Source: a bacterium
GTDB lineage: Bacteria; Verrucomicrobiota; Verrucomicrobiia; Limisphaerales; RI-55
Reading direction: 5' to 3'
NCBI GenBank assembly: GCA_016124235.1
Contig: WGOC01000013.1
Span: 248,001-312,000, forward strand
Length of the DNA: 64,000 nt
The position numbers and the translations under genes were made by a program. The notes beneath the pieces are model-generated. The model was given only the letters and a program-made list of their open reading frames with translations, searched no databases and had not been told where the DNA came from. Positions 1-9,140 of the stretch are shown here, piece by piece. How positions within the stretch are numbered: the stretch's first letter is position 1; every line of letters begins with the position of its first letter.

Positions 1-1521
1 GTGCAACCGAACAACTATTTGAAATTCTTCGCCGACGGACCACCCAGCGAAGACGAGGCCGCGCGCCGGAATTACGCGAAACAGATCCTGAAGAACTTTG
101 CCTCCCGCGCGTTTCGACGTCCGATTGAGGAACGAGTCCTCAACGGCCTCGTGTCACTTGCGGAACAAGTTTACTCGCAACCCGAAAAAACATTCGAAGA
201 AGGCGTTGCGCGCGCCATGGTGGCGGTAATTGCTTCGCCGCGGTTTTTGTTTAGGATCGAAACACCGGACACCACGTTGCCCGCTGGCAAATATCCATAC
301 GTTGATGAATGGTCGCTCGCCTCGCGGCTTTCCTATTTCTTCTGGTCGAGCATGCCGGACGATGAACTTTTTGAACTCGCTCGGCAGGGCCGCCTGCGTG
401 AGCAGTTGTCTGCGCAAGTCAAGCGGATGCTGGAGGACAAACGATCCAACGCCTTGATCCAGAACTTCACGGGCCAATGGCTGCAAGCGCGCAATCTTGA
501 CCACATCCCGATCGAACCGGTCGCTGTGCTGGGTTTTCAAGATGAACTCGATGGTATCCGGAAGAAGTATGGCTTCCGGCTCTTTCGCAAACGCGATGGC
601 GAAGAAGAATCTCCCGAACTGGCCGCTGCCCGAAAGCGCTTCCGGGAAATCAACAAAATGAGCGCAGAGTTCAATCCGGAGCTTCGCGAAGCCATGCGCC
701 GTGAGACCGAATTGGTCTTTGGCCACGTGCTGCAGGACAATCGGAGCGTCCTGGAATTCCTCGACAGCGACTACACGTTTCTGAACCAGAAACTGGCGGA
801 GCACTACGGCATTACCGGAGTAGAAGGACCGGAAATGCGCCTTGTTCAACTTCCGGAGGGCAGCCCACGCGGCGGCATCCTGACGGAAGGCAACACGCTG
901 GTCGTCACTTCCAACCCGACTCGTACTTCACCGGTAAAACGCGGCCTGTTTATTTTGGAAAATATTCTGGGCACGCCGACGCCACCTCCACCGCCAAACA
1001 TCCCGCCGCTGGAAGATGCGGCGAAGGGGATTGCCGATCATCAACCCACCTTGCGCGAAGTCCTTAGCCGCCATCGGGAAGACGCGCTTTGCAGTTCGTG
1101 CCATTCGCGACTCGATCCACTGGGCCTCGCGTTTGAAAATTTCACCGCGATTGGTACGTGGCGCGACGAGGAGCAAAAGGAACCCATCGATGCCTCCGGC
1201 AAATTGATTACCGGCGAATCTTTTGCTGGCTCCCGGGAACTGAAGAAAATCCTCGTCTCAGAATACCGTACGGACTTCGAGCGCTGCCTGACCGAGAAGC
1301 TGCTCACCTACGCAATCGGACGCGGACTTGAGTATTACGACGAACATACGGTCGACATGATCGTCAAACGATTGGATCAGGACGGCGGTCGTTTCCAGTC
1401 GTTGATCACCGGCATTGTTGAATCCGCGCCATTCCAAAAACGCCGACCGCCCGAGACCCGCACAGCGGCAAATCCTGGCTCAACCGGCGAGTCTGAACCC
1501 TTGGCGCAAGCCACCAACTAG
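1..1521 (+). CDS. DUF1592/DUF1588/DUF1585 cytochrome-like protein, 5' truncated by window edge
   Basis: The reading frame is open from the first base, so although it opens with GTG the true start is probably upstream; family members normally carry N-terminal cytochrome/DUF1587 domains that are missing here. The visible order is DUF1595 (about residues 20-90), DUF1592 (about 100-265), DUF1588 (about 285-385) and DUF1585 (about 400-480). DUF1588 contains a CxxCH haem-type motif, C364-S-S-C367-H368, followed by the usual LDPLG stretch. These proteins are abundant in Planctomycetota and Verrucomicrobiota and nearly always sit next to a DUF1552 gene, as here (gap of 12 bases). They are exported; their biochemical role is not established, although redox or polysaccharide-related roles are often proposed. 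Family assignment is firm, function is not. Confidence 0.9.
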   Translation: MQPNNYLKFFADGPPSEDEAARRNYAKQILKNFASRAFRRPIEERVLNGLVSLAEQVYSQPEKTFEEGVARAMVAVIASPRFLFRIETPDTTLPAGKYPYVDEWSLASRLSYFFWSSMPDDELFELARQGRLREQLSAQVKRMLEDKRSNALIQNFTGQWLQARNLDHIPIEPVAVLGFQDELDGIRKKYGFRLFRKRDGEEESPELAAARKRFREINKMSAEFNPELREAMRRETELVFGHVLQDNRSVLEFLDSDYTFLNQKLAEHYGITGVEGPEMRLVQLPEGSPRGGILTEGNTLVVTSNPTRTSPVKRGLFILENILGTPTPPPPPNIPPLEDAAKGIADHQPTLREVLSRHREDALCSSCHSRLDPLGLAFENFTAIGTWRDEEQKEPIDASGKLITGESFAGSRELKKILVSEYRTDFERCLTEKLLTYAIGRGLEYYDEHTVDMIVKRLDQDGGRFQSLITGIVESAPFQKRRPPETRTAANPGSTGESEPLAQATN

Positions 1522-1533
1522 AAAGAAAATGTC

Positions 1534-2934
1534 ATGACTAATTTCCCAGCTCATCCGCATGCCCGGCGCCGCGCTGAACTCCTGAATTTGAACCGGCGCC
1601 GTTTCCTGCGCGGCTTGGGTGTTGCTCTGGCGTTGCCGTCGTTTGAATCGTTGGTGTCGACCGCCAGCGCCGCCCCGGTAGCGGGAGCCAAAGGGAGCGT
1701 TCCGCCGCGACGAGTGGCTTTTTGCTCGGTGCCCAACGGCGTTCAGCAGGACAACTGGTGGCCGACCGGCGAAGGCGCTGAGTTCCAGTTGAACAACACG
1801 ATGAAGCCCTTGGAGCCATTCAAGGATTACCTGCAGGTGATTGGCGGACTCGACCACGCGAATGCAACCCCCGGGCCTGACGGCGGAGGCGACCACGCCC
1901 GCGCAAACGCCACGCTTCTCACCGGCGTACGGGCGCGCAAAACTGCGGGTGCGGACATTCATCTCGGAATCTCCATCGACCAGGTCATCGCCAGGGCAGT
2001 CGGCGATCAAACCCGGTTTCCCTCGCTGGAACTGACTTGCGACAAGGTGCGCAAAGCCGGGCAATGCGACTCGGGATATTCCTGCGCCTACCTCTACAAC
2101 ATTTCGTGGCGTTCTGAGACCACGCCAATGACGCCGGAGTCCAATCCGCGTCTGTTGTTCGAACGCCTCTTCAGCAGTGGATCCACGCGAGACCAGCAGG
2201 CCTCTTATCAACAACGGCAGCAGGAACAGAAATCGGTACTCGATTTCATTATGGAGGACGCCCGTTCTCTCCGTCGCGACCTCGGCTACCGCGATCAACA
2301 AAAACTCGAGGAATATCTGACCGGCGTACGAAGCTTGGAGCAACGCATCGCCCGTTCAGCGGAATTTGGCGATCTGCCGACCGTGGACCTAGCGGCACCG
2401 ACGGGCACACCACCCGACTTCGGCAATCATATGGAGCTGATGTTTGAAATTCTGGCGCTCGCGTTCCAAACGGATTCGACGCGTGTCGGCACGTTGTTGC
2501 TGGCGGGCGATGGAACGAACTACGCCTTCCCGCAGATTGGCGTTCCGGAAGGCCACCATTGGTTGACCCACGACGCTGGCAGTCACCCGGAACAGTGGGA
2601 AAAGGTCGCCAAGATCGATCAATACTACGCCTCCCACTTTGCGAAATTCATCGAGCGACTGAAATCCATGAAGGAGGCAGACGGCTCGTCCGTGCTCGAC
2701 AACTCGATGATTTTTTATGGTGGCGCGATCGCGAACGGTAACCACCATAACCACGACAATCTGCCGGTGATCCTAGCGGGTGGTGGTGGTGGCACGTTGA
2801 AAACCGGTCGGTATCTCAAGCTCCCTTCACAGCCGATGACGAATCTCTTTCTTAGCATGGCTGACCGCCTGGGGGCGACAGGGCTCGAGCGCTTTGGTGA
2901 TTCGACCGGCCGCGCCGAAGCGATTGGGAGTTAA
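1534..2934 (+). CDS. DUF1552 domain-containing exported protein
   Basis: A 466-residue protein with a twin-arginine type leader: an RRRFLRG motif followed by a hydrophobic stretch ending near residue 45, which suggests export in folded form. The rest matches DUF1552 in character, including the GGLDHAN and GGDHARA segments near residues 105-130 and the late DNSMIFYGGAIANGN segment. It follows the DUF1592 gene on the same strand with 12 bases between them, and this pair is a recurring two-gene unit in the PVC superphylum. The fold resembles sulfatase/DUF1501-like proteins, but no catalytic activity is established. The ATG at 1534 places the Tat motif about 20 residues from the N-terminus, which supports this start. 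Confidence 0.9.
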   Translation: MTNFPAHPHARRRAELLNLNRRRFLRGLGVALALPSFESLVSTASAAPVAGAKGSVPPRRVAFCSVPNGVQQDNWWPTGEGAEFQLNNTMKPLEPFKDYLQVIGGLDHANATPGPDGGGDHARANATLLTGVRARKTAGADIHLGISIDQVIARAVGDQTRFPSLELTCDKVRKAGQCDSGYSCAYLYNISWRSETTPMTPESNPRLLFERLFSSGSTRDQQASYQQRQQEQKSVLDFIMEDARSLRRDLGYRDQQKLEEYLTGVRSLEQRIARSAEFGDLPTVDLAAPTGTPPDFGNHMELMFEILALAFQTDSTRVGTLLLAGDGTNYAFPQIGVPEGHHWLTHDAGSHPEQWEKVAKIDQYYASHFAKFIERLKSMKEADGSSVLDNSMIFYGGAIANGNHHNHDNLPVILAGGGGGTLKTGRYLKLPSQPMTNLFLSMADRLGATGLERFGDSTGRAEAIGS

Positions 2935-3038
2935 GGCAACCAGACTGCCGCCTTTCTCGTCCCAGCTGATCAGCACGTTGGAATGGTATTCGTCAGGAAC
3001 TCCGCCAGTGACGATTGGCCAACCGGACAGCACCTGAA

Positions 3039-3491
3039 TCACTTCTTCTCGTACTCACGGAGAAAGCCCAAGAACTCGCGTCGGTGATCTTCTTCGCCAC
3101 TCAATATCTGGATCGCCATGTCCTGCGTCACGTAGTCAACACCGTCGCAGAGTTTGATGATCTTGTTGTACTGTTTGATCGCGGATTCCTCAGCGGCGAT
3201 CACGCCCTTGATCACGGCCACCACGTCCGTCGTATCGTTTTTGGGTTGGAGGAATTTCTGGCTGCGCGGAAGTTCCATCGAACCGGGGGCCAGCCCGCCG
3301 ATCGTTTTAATTCGATTCGCCAGTTGCTGGGCATGACCGAGTTCGGTGGGCACGTCGGCCGCGAGCGCCTTCTTGATCACTTCCGACCGCACGCCATCGA
3401 GGTTGACGGAGGCGGCAATGTAGTTCTGCACCGTTTCCAATTCCATCGCGTAGGCGAGGCTCAATTCCTTGATGATTTTCTTGTTGCTCAT
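3039..3491 (-). CDS. Ferritin-like (bacterioferritin/Dps-type) protein
   Basis: A 150-residue, mostly helical protein. Carboxylate and histidine positions fit a four-helix di-iron ferritin: E-L-E near residues 17-19, E51 with H54 (TELGHAQQL), the EES motif near residue 100 and EEDH near residues 132-135. Helices 1-2 and 3-4 are separated by a loop containing PRSQKF. Such proteins store or detoxify iron in the cytoplasm. It is encoded on the opposite strand from its neighbours, converging with the DUF1552 gene (gap about 100 bases) and diverging from the first beta-strand-repeat gene. Whether it is a true bacterioferritin with haem or a simple ferritin-like protein cannot be told by eye. Confidence 0.85.
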   Translation of the reverse strand: MSNKKIIKELSLAYAMELETVQNYIAASVNLDGVRSEVIKKALAADVPTELGHAQQLANRIKTIGGLAPGSMELPRSQKFLQPKNDTTDVVAVIKGVIAAEESAIKQYNKIIKLCDGVDYVTQDMAIQILSGEEDHRREFLGFLREYEKK

Positions 3492-3632
3492 AATCGGCAG
3501 AATCTAGCGGAGGAAATGGTGTTAGACAAACCCGTCAGTGCCAATTCGCGGACCGCCATCCGTTCGGCGATCACATATTCCCCATCTCCGGCCTTGCCCA
3601 ACCGGCTGCCGACGCTATGTTCTTCGATTGCC

Positions 3633-5345
3633 ATGAGCGCTTTTCGGAGGATTTGGGTTTGGGGCAATCTGTGTCTATTGCTGGGTTCGGGGCATGTAAA
3701 TGCCGCCACCTGTATCTGGACCGGCACGAAAAACGGATTGTGGAGCAATCCCGCCAATTGGACCAACGGCATCATACCGCAATTGTGGGACACTTTGGTC
3801 TTTCCGGACAACGCGAACGTGCGCGATACGATCAACGATTTTCCGCTTGATCCCACGCTTCCATATCTGCCCGTCGCCGACATTCGTTTCGAGGGTCGCG
3901 GCTACACGCTCGCCGGCGAACAAATCAATTTGGAAGGTAACATCACCAGCGTTCCCAGCCTTTCGACCAATCGTATCTTTTTGGACCTGAGTTTGGGATC
4001 AAACGTGGTCACGATCGCCAACGAAGGCTATTTCAATCAGCTCGAACTGGGCGGCAACATCTGGATGCACACCAACCCCCTGGTCTTGGAAACGATCTCG
4101 GACATCGTGGTCTCCGGACGCATCAACGATCCCAACGGCGTGGGTATTGTATTCCGTTCACGATCGCAAGGACGGCTCACGGTGGTTGACGGCGGCATCA
4201 TCGAAGGAGCGTTGTATGCCGATCATGGAACGGTGACCTTCGGCAATGGAAGTTTCGGCGGCAAACTGAAAGATCTCCCGCCACCGCATCCTCCAAATCC
4301 GCATTCACAACTCATCATCGGCAACGATGTTGATCCGCCCGGCACGGCCCAAGTCCGCCTTTTGAAAAGCGCGCTGATCGACGCCGGTGTTCCGATTGTC
4401 ATCAACCATTCCGGAGTGCTGCATATCGACTCCGAGTTTTATCCATCGGGCATCACCCAGGTTTTTCCGGGCATCAGCGGAACCGGAGTGATCAAGCTCG
4501 ACAACAATTACCTGAGGATCGATCCGTCCGCTCAATCATCGAGCTTCGGTGGCCGCATCGAAGGAACCGGAAGACTTTTGATCGGTAAGGATCCCAGATC
4601 CTCTGACGCGATTCCCGGCAGGTATTTCGAGCTTGCCGGCGATTCTACGTTTAGCGGACCGATCACCGTGCAATCTGCCGAACTGCGAATTAGCGGCAGC
4701 GTGTCAAACGCACCAATCAGCTTGACCGGTGGAAGTGTGCTCAGCGGGACCGGAACTGCGAAGAGCCTCACCAGCAACGGAGGTATCATCCGGCCCGGCG
4801 CTGGCACACTGCGAATCCTGAATGATTGCTCACTCGATTTCTGGACGCAGCTTTGGATTCATCTGGATGGACCAGATCAAGGACAATTCCACGCGGGCAC
4901 CCTTGAGCTGAACAATGCCTACTTCGGTCCGATCTACGATGGAACGGGAAATCAGTCTTCCTACACAATTGTATCCACCGACGCCGGGGTCAGCTCCCTC
5001 CTTCGCCGAGGCACAGTGAATCTTCCTGAAGGTGCATGGCTGTTGATGGGAAATCCCACGGACGAATTCCAAATCACTTACACTGCAAACGCCGGACACG
5101 ACGTCGTTCTCAACTATTTTGGTGCGTACTCGCCACCGACGCTTTCGATCAACCGCGTCTCCGCATCTGAAAGCGTCATTTCCTGGCCGCTTTCGGCGCA
5201 TGACTTCCAACTGCAAAGGACGTCGCCCGAGAATTTGGGCCGTTGGTCAACCAACGATCTGCCCACTGCAAATACCAACAACACGGATCATTTTGTTGTT
5301 GAGACGAATTCACTGACTTCACGATTTTACCGGTTGATTCGCTGA
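3633..5345 (+). CDS. Secreted beta-strand-repeat protein, tandem copy 1
   Basis: About 570 residues. The frame is open from 3015, but the ATG at 3633 is followed by a good signal peptide (MSAFRRIWVWGNLCLLLGSG, cleavage near the following AA), and the upstream part overlaps the antisense ferritin gene, so 3633 was chosen. The mature protein opens with CIWTGTKNGLWSNPANWTNG, the entry motif of the autotransporter-associated beta-strand repeat family common in Verrucomicrobiota. Gly/Asn/Thr-rich strands follow (LEGNITSVPSL, GTGRLLIG, GGSVLSGTGT). The C-terminal 65 residues form a conserved domain ending in RFYRLIR. There is no outer-membrane barrel and no PEP-CTERM, so the attachment mode is unknown. 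First of three adjacent paralogues; the next starts 2 bases after its stop. Confidence 0.8.
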   Translation: MSAFRRIWVWGNLCLLLGSGHVNAATCIWTGTKNGLWSNPANWTNGIIPQLWDTLVFPDNANVRDTINDFPLDPTLPYLPVADIRFEGRGYTLAGEQINLEGNITSVPSLSTNRIFLDLSLGSNVVTIANEGYFNQLELGGNIWMHTNPLVLETISDIVVSGRINDPNGVGIVFRSRSQGRLTVVDGGIIEGALYADHGTVTFGNGSFGGKLKDLPPPHPPNPHSQLIIGNDVDPPGTAQVRLLKSALIDAGVPIVINHSGVLHIDSEFYPSGITQVFPGISGTGVIKLDNNYLRIDPSAQSSSFGGRIEGTGRLLIGKDPRSSDAIPGRYFELAGDSTFSGPITVQSAELRISGSVSNAPISLTGGSVLSGTGTAKSLTSNGGIIRPGAGTLRILNDCSLDFWTQLWIHLDGPDQGQFHAGTLELNNAYFGPIYDGTGNQSSYTIVSTDAGVSSLLRRGTVNLPEGAWLLMGNPTDEFQITYTANAGHDVVLNYFGAYSPPTLSINRVSASESVISWPLSAHDFQLQRTSPENLGRWSTNDLPTANTNNTDHFVVETNSLTSRFYRLIR

Positions 5346-5347
5346 CC

Positions 5348-7075
5348 ATGGACACCCTCTCAATTAGAAAGGCTCGCCTGCTGCGGCGGTTTATTCCGTC
5401 AATTTGCCGATTCTCGCTGAGCTGCGGATTGCTCGGATTTGGCCTTTTGCCTGCCGATGCCGCCACCTGTATCTGGACCGGCACGCAAAACAATCTGTGG
5501 AGCAACTCGGCCAATTGGACCAACGGGATCACTCCCGACACCGGCGATTCTCTCGTGTTTCCGGACGGCCCCAAATACCGGAACCTGCAGAACGATCGGC
5601 TCGATATCCTCTCGGTCAGCAACATCATTTTCAACGGCCGCGGTTACACTCTGGGTGGAAACAAGATCGACCTGACCGGCGATATCGTCAGCGTTCCGAG
5701 TTTGTCCACAAACCGCGTCCTCTTCCCAATCGATGTGTACGGTCCGGCGACCTTTCAAAATCAGGGCTACTTCAACCAGTTGGAACTGGGTGGTGAGATT
5801 CATCTAAACTCCGATCCAATCACGCTTGAGACCATTTCCGACATCAAGATATCAGGGACCATTCTCGGAACCAACGGGGTGGGAACCATTCTCCACTCCA
5901 ACTCCAACGGGAAATTCGAACTCGCAGAAAATGGGCGCATCTATGGTGACATTACCCTCGATCGAGGTGTCCTTTTGCTTTCGTCGACATTGTCGCACGG
6001 GTTCATCGACGGTGATCGCGGAATGAAGTTGGTCATCGGCAATGAAGTCGATTCATCCAAATTGGCAGAAGTACAGTTCCAGGCGCGCGACAAAACGACC
6101 ACCAACATATCGGTGATCATCAATCAATCGGGGTTTTTGAATCTGGTATCGGCCGCCCATCCAGAAGGAGTAGATGAGACCGTGGGCGGCGTCACCGGTT
6201 CAGGGAACATTAATATTGGAAATGGGAAGTTGATCATTGGCAACACGCTCGGCGACGAATTCTCCGGTGAAATTAAGGGCACCGGCATTCTCCAATTGGG
6301 GTTGCCTGCTCCCGTCACACCACCATTGCCTTCGGTCGTTAAACCGGCCGGTGCTTTAAACGTCACTGGAAACCCGACCTTTGAGGGCTTAGTCGACGTC
6401 CTTTCCGGTTATCTAACCGTTAGAGGCAGTATCTCCAATGCGGACTTAACTCTGGAAAATGACAGTCACCTGGAAGGAAACGGTATCATCAAGAGTTTGA
6501 ACACTGACGCCGCCGTGATAATGCCCGGCCCGGGAACACTGCGCATTCTGAACAGTTGCACTTTGGATTACTGGACCGTGCTGTGGACCCATCTGGATGG
6601 TCCCAACAAAGGAATGCTTCGTGCAGCAACTCTGAACCTTAATTCAGCATACCTCGGTATAATCTACGAAGGTGGTGATGCCGACACATCCTACACGATT
6701 GCGACCGCCGATTACGACCTGAGTTCCAACTTCAGGTGGGACAAGGTCAGTCTGCCGGAAGGCGCGTGGGTGGTCAGTGGCGATCCATCCAGCGAGTTTC
6801 AAATCACCTATGCCACCAACGGAGGCCATGACGCGGTGCTAAATCGATTTGGTTTGTATATCGCGCCGACTCTTTCAATCCGGCATTTGTCAGAATCCGA
6901 AAGCGTCATCTCCTGGCCACTTGCAGCACATGATTTCCGACTGCAACGAACTTTTCCCAACGACTTGGGTGGCTGGACAACAAACGATCTACCGACCATT
7001 GAAGCCAACACCACCGAGCATTTTGTCGTCGAAACCAACTCCCGACCCTGGCGATTTTACCGCTTGATTCGCTAA
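5348..7075 (+). CDS. Secreted beta-strand-repeat protein, tandem copy 2
   Basis: A 575-residue paralogue of the preceding gene with the same layout: N-terminal signal peptide (hydrophobic FSLSCGLLGFGLLPADAA), the CIWTGTQNNLWSNSANWTNG entry motif near residue 40, beta-strand repeats with GxGxxxLG elements, and a C-terminal domain ending FYRLIR. It begins 2 bases after the stop of copy 1 and ends 3 bases before copy 3, so the three genes are probably one transcript and may be translationally coupled. From the end of the signal peptide for about 150 residues it is almost identical to copy 3 at the DNA level, whereas copy 1 has diverged clearly in the same region. Function unknown; an extracellular structural or carbohydrate-binding role is inference. 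Confidence 0.8.
   Translation: MDTLSIRKARLLRRFIPSICRFSLSCGLLGFGLLPADAATCIWTGTQNNLWSNSANWTNGITPDTGDSLVFPDGPKYRNLQNDRLDILSVSNIIFNGRGYTLGGNKIDLTGDIVSVPSLSTNRVLFPIDVYGPATFQNQGYFNQLELGGEIHLNSDPITLETISDIKISGTILGTNGVGTILHSNSNGKFELAENGRIYGDITLDRGVLLLSSTLSHGFIDGDRGMKLVIGNEVDSSKLAEVQFQARDKTTTNISVIINQSGFLNLVSAAHPEGVDETVGGVTGSGNINIGNGKLIIGNTLGDEFSGEIKGTGILQLGLPAPVTPPLPSVVKPAGALNVTGNPTFEGLVDVLSGYLTVRGSISNADLTLENDSHLEGNGIIKSLNTDAAVIMPGPGTLRILNSCTLDYWTVLWTHLDGPNKGMLRAATLNLNSAYLGIIYEGGDADTSYTIATADYDLSSNFRWDKVSLPEGAWVVSGDPSSEFQITYATNGGHDAVLNRFGLYIAPTLSIRHLSESESVISWPLAAHDFRLQRTFPNDLGGWTTNDLPTIEANTTEHFVVETNSRPWRFYRLIR
5461..5910 (+). repeat. Homogenised block shared with 7195-7644 (copy 2 side)
   Basis: This 450-base block aligns without gaps to 7195-7644 at a constant offset of 1734 bases. 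By eye there are roughly 20-25 differences, most in the last 130 bases and many in third codon positions; the first 320 bases have about eight. Similarity is much lower immediately before the block (signal peptides) and after it. Confidence 0.85.
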
Positions 7076-7078
7076 CGC

Positions 7079-8818
7079 ATGACCAAGCCTTTCGTTTTTA
7101 AAAAAAATCTAGTTGCGCGGAAGTCGTTTTGCCACACCTACGCTCTCGTGCTGAGTAGTTTCCTCGCAATCTTTGCATTCCAAAAGTGCAATAGCGCCAC
7201 CTGTATCTGGACCGGCACGCAAAATAATCTGTGGAGCAACTCGGCCAATTGGACCAACGGGATCACTCCCGACACCGGCGATTCTCTCGTGTTTCCGGAC
7301 GGCCCCAAATACCGGAACCTGCAGAACGATCGGCTCGATATCCTCTCGGTCAGCAACATCATTTTTAACGGCCGCGGTTATACCCTAGGCGGAAACAAGA
7401 TCGACCTGACCGGCGATATCGTCAGCGTTCCGAGTTTGTCCACGAACCGCGTCCTCTTCCCAATCGATGTGTATGGTCCGGCGACCTTTCAAAATCAGGG
7501 CTACTTCAACCAGTTGGAACTCGGTGGCGAAATAAACTTGAACTCCGATCCAATCACGCTTGAGACCATTTCCGACATCAAGATATCAGGGACCATTCGC
7601 GGAACCATCGGTGTTGGGACCATCCTCCACTCCAACTCCAACGGACGGTTCACTCTCGCGGAAGACGGCCGCATGTACGGTGATATTACAGTGGCACACG
7701 GCAACTTGATCCTTTCATACACGCTGTCGCACGGGTTTATCGATGGCGCTCGCGGAACGCGCTTGATCATCGGCAACGACGTCGATTCTCCGATGTCCGC
7801 GAAGGTGCAAACGCAACGAAGCAACCTCATCACGACGAAAGTTGAAGTCATCGTCAACGGCTCCGGAGTTTTTGACATGGTGGCACCTGACTATCCGGAG
7901 CGCATGGAGCAAACCATCGGAGGGATTGCGGGAACGGGTCTCATCAACCTGGGAGACGGCAAATTGATTCTGGGCAGCACGTTGAGTGAAGCATTTTCGG
8001 GTGTGATCAACGGCAGTGGAGATATTCAGATTGGTCTTCCCGCCCCACTGGGCGCGACGAGCAAGATTAACGGTTCCTTGGTTGTCGCCGGCGACCTGAC
8101 ATTTGATGGTCCCGTCAACGTCGTGTCGGGTTATCTGAGCCTGGCCAACGGCAGTCTATCCAATTCAGTCGTAACGATGGAAAGTGGCGGTCATTTGGAC
8201 GGCTCCGGGTCCATCAAGAGCCTCAGCTCCGACGGAGCCGAAATCACACCCGGCCCGGGAACCCTCCGGGTCTTAAATGATTGTAACTTGGATTTCTGGA
8301 CGCTGTTGTGGGCTCATCTGGATGGTCCAAAAAAAGGGGTGCTTCACGCGGGGACGCTTAATCTGAACTCAGCCTACCTCGGAGCGATCTACGAAGGCGT
8401 CGCCACCGAATCGAGCTTCACCGTCGCGAGCACGGACTCTGGTTTGAGCGCCAATTTCAGACTGGACACAGTCATCTTGCCGGAGGGCGGCTGGTTGGTG
8501 AGGGGCGATCCGCCGACGGAGTTTCAAATCACGTACGGCGCCAATGCAGGCCACGAAGTCGTCCTGACTCGGTACGGCGAATTCTCCGCGCCGACGCTAA
8601 GCGTGCGCCAATTATCAACGACAGAATGCATCATCGAATGGCCCCTGGAGGCGCACGACTTCTTTTTGCAACACACGAATCCCGAATACCTCGGTGGATG
8701 GACCACCAACGGCCTGCCGGCGCCCGCCACCAATGCCACGGTGCATTTTGTGATCGAGAGCAACACCACTCCCTGGCGGCTTTACCGTCTCACCCGGCCG
8801 GTCAGTCCATTCCAGTAA
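7079..8818 (+). CDS. Secreted beta-strand-repeat protein, tandem copy 3
   Basis: A 579-residue third paralogue. The N-terminus is a signal peptide (SFCHTYALVLSSFLAIFAF) unlike that of copy 2, yet the mature part starts with the same ATCIWTGTQNNLWSNSANW motif and is close to identical to copy 2 through about residue 190. After that, similarity falls to the general family level. The C-terminal domain again carries the TLSVRQLS...EWPLEAHDF pattern and ends WRLYRLTRPVSPFQ, slightly longer than its siblings. The ATG at 7079 lies 3 bases after the stop of copy 2. The tRNA-Pro gene follows downstream. Product function is unknown; family assignment rests on motif recognition. Confidence 0.8.
   Translation: MTKPFVFKKNLVARKSFCHTYALVLSSFLAIFAFQKCNSATCIWTGTQNNLWSNSANWTNGITPDTGDSLVFPDGPKYRNLQNDRLDILSVSNIIFNGRGYTLGGNKIDLTGDIVSVPSLSTNRVLFPIDVYGPATFQNQGYFNQLELGGEINLNSDPITLETISDIKISGTIRGTIGVGTILHSNSNGRFTLAEDGRMYGDITVAHGNLILSYTLSHGFIDGARGTRLIIGNDVDSPMSAKVQTQRSNLITTKVEVIVNGSGVFDMVAPDYPERMEQTIGGIAGTGLINLGDGKLILGSTLSEAFSGVINGSGDIQIGLPAPLGATSKINGSLVVAGDLTFDGPVNVVSGYLSLANGSLSNSVVTMESGGHLDGSGSIKSLSSDGAEITPGPGTLRVLNDCNLDFWTLLWAHLDGPKKGVLHAGTLNLNSAYLGAIYEGVATESSFTVASTDSGLSANFRLDTVILPEGGWLVRGDPPTEFQITYGANAGHEVVLTRYGEFSAPTLSVRQLSTTECIIEWPLEAHDFFLQHTNPEYLGGWTTNGLPAPATNATVHFVIESNTTPWRLYRLTRPVSPFQ
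7195..7644 (+). repeat. Homogenised block shared with 5461-5910 (copy 3 side)
   Basis: Partner of the block in copy 2. It encodes the WTGTQNNLWSNSANW entry motif and the first beta-strand repeats. Sharp edges and near-identity inside otherwise diverged paralogues suggest gene conversion or a recent partial duplication. Confidence 0.85.
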
Positions 8819-8927
8819 ATGCCGATAAACTTCCGGCCCTACGGGTTGTGGTTCCGAAAAACGGTTGAATTCAAAAGTCGGCTCCCTATAGTCGCCCCCG
8901 CGTCCGACGGGAAACCGTCGCACGTGT

Positions 8928-9005
8928 CGGGGCGTAGCGTAGCCTGGCTAGCGCGTCTGAATGGGGTTCAGAAGGTCGCGAGTTCGAATCTCGCCGCCCC
9001 GACCA
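8928..9005 (+). tRNA. tRNA-Pro (anticodon GGG)
   Basis: A full cloverleaf can be drawn. The acceptor stem CGGGGCG (8928-8934) pairs with CGCCCCG (8995-9001). The D-arm contains AGCCTGGCTAGC. The anticodon stem TCTGA/TCAGA encloses the loop ATGGGGT with U33 and anticodon GGG. The T-arm is GCGAG-TTCGAAT-CTCGC. The discriminator base is A and the CCA end is encoded. The anticodon reads proline codon CCC. Confidence 0.95.
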
Positions 9006-9140
9006 TTTTCCTCCTGCGGCCGTTCCCGGCCCAATTTTGCCGGCACCCGGGTTGTTCCTAGACCGCCCTTTTTCAGTTTGACCCGTCTTTGTTGCGCCGG
9101 TTAGCTTCCGCCCTCCTGTAAACCGGACCGTTTTTAGCAT

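Noticed and set aside
3015..3632. N-terminal extension of the first beta-strand-repeat gene (open frame from 3015)
   Set aside because: It is antisense to the ferritin-like gene and precedes a clear signal peptide at 3633, so it is not part of the protein.
3633..8818. Reading the three tandem proteins as autotransporters
   Set aside because: They share the associated strand-repeat motif but have no C-terminal outer-membrane barrel domain.
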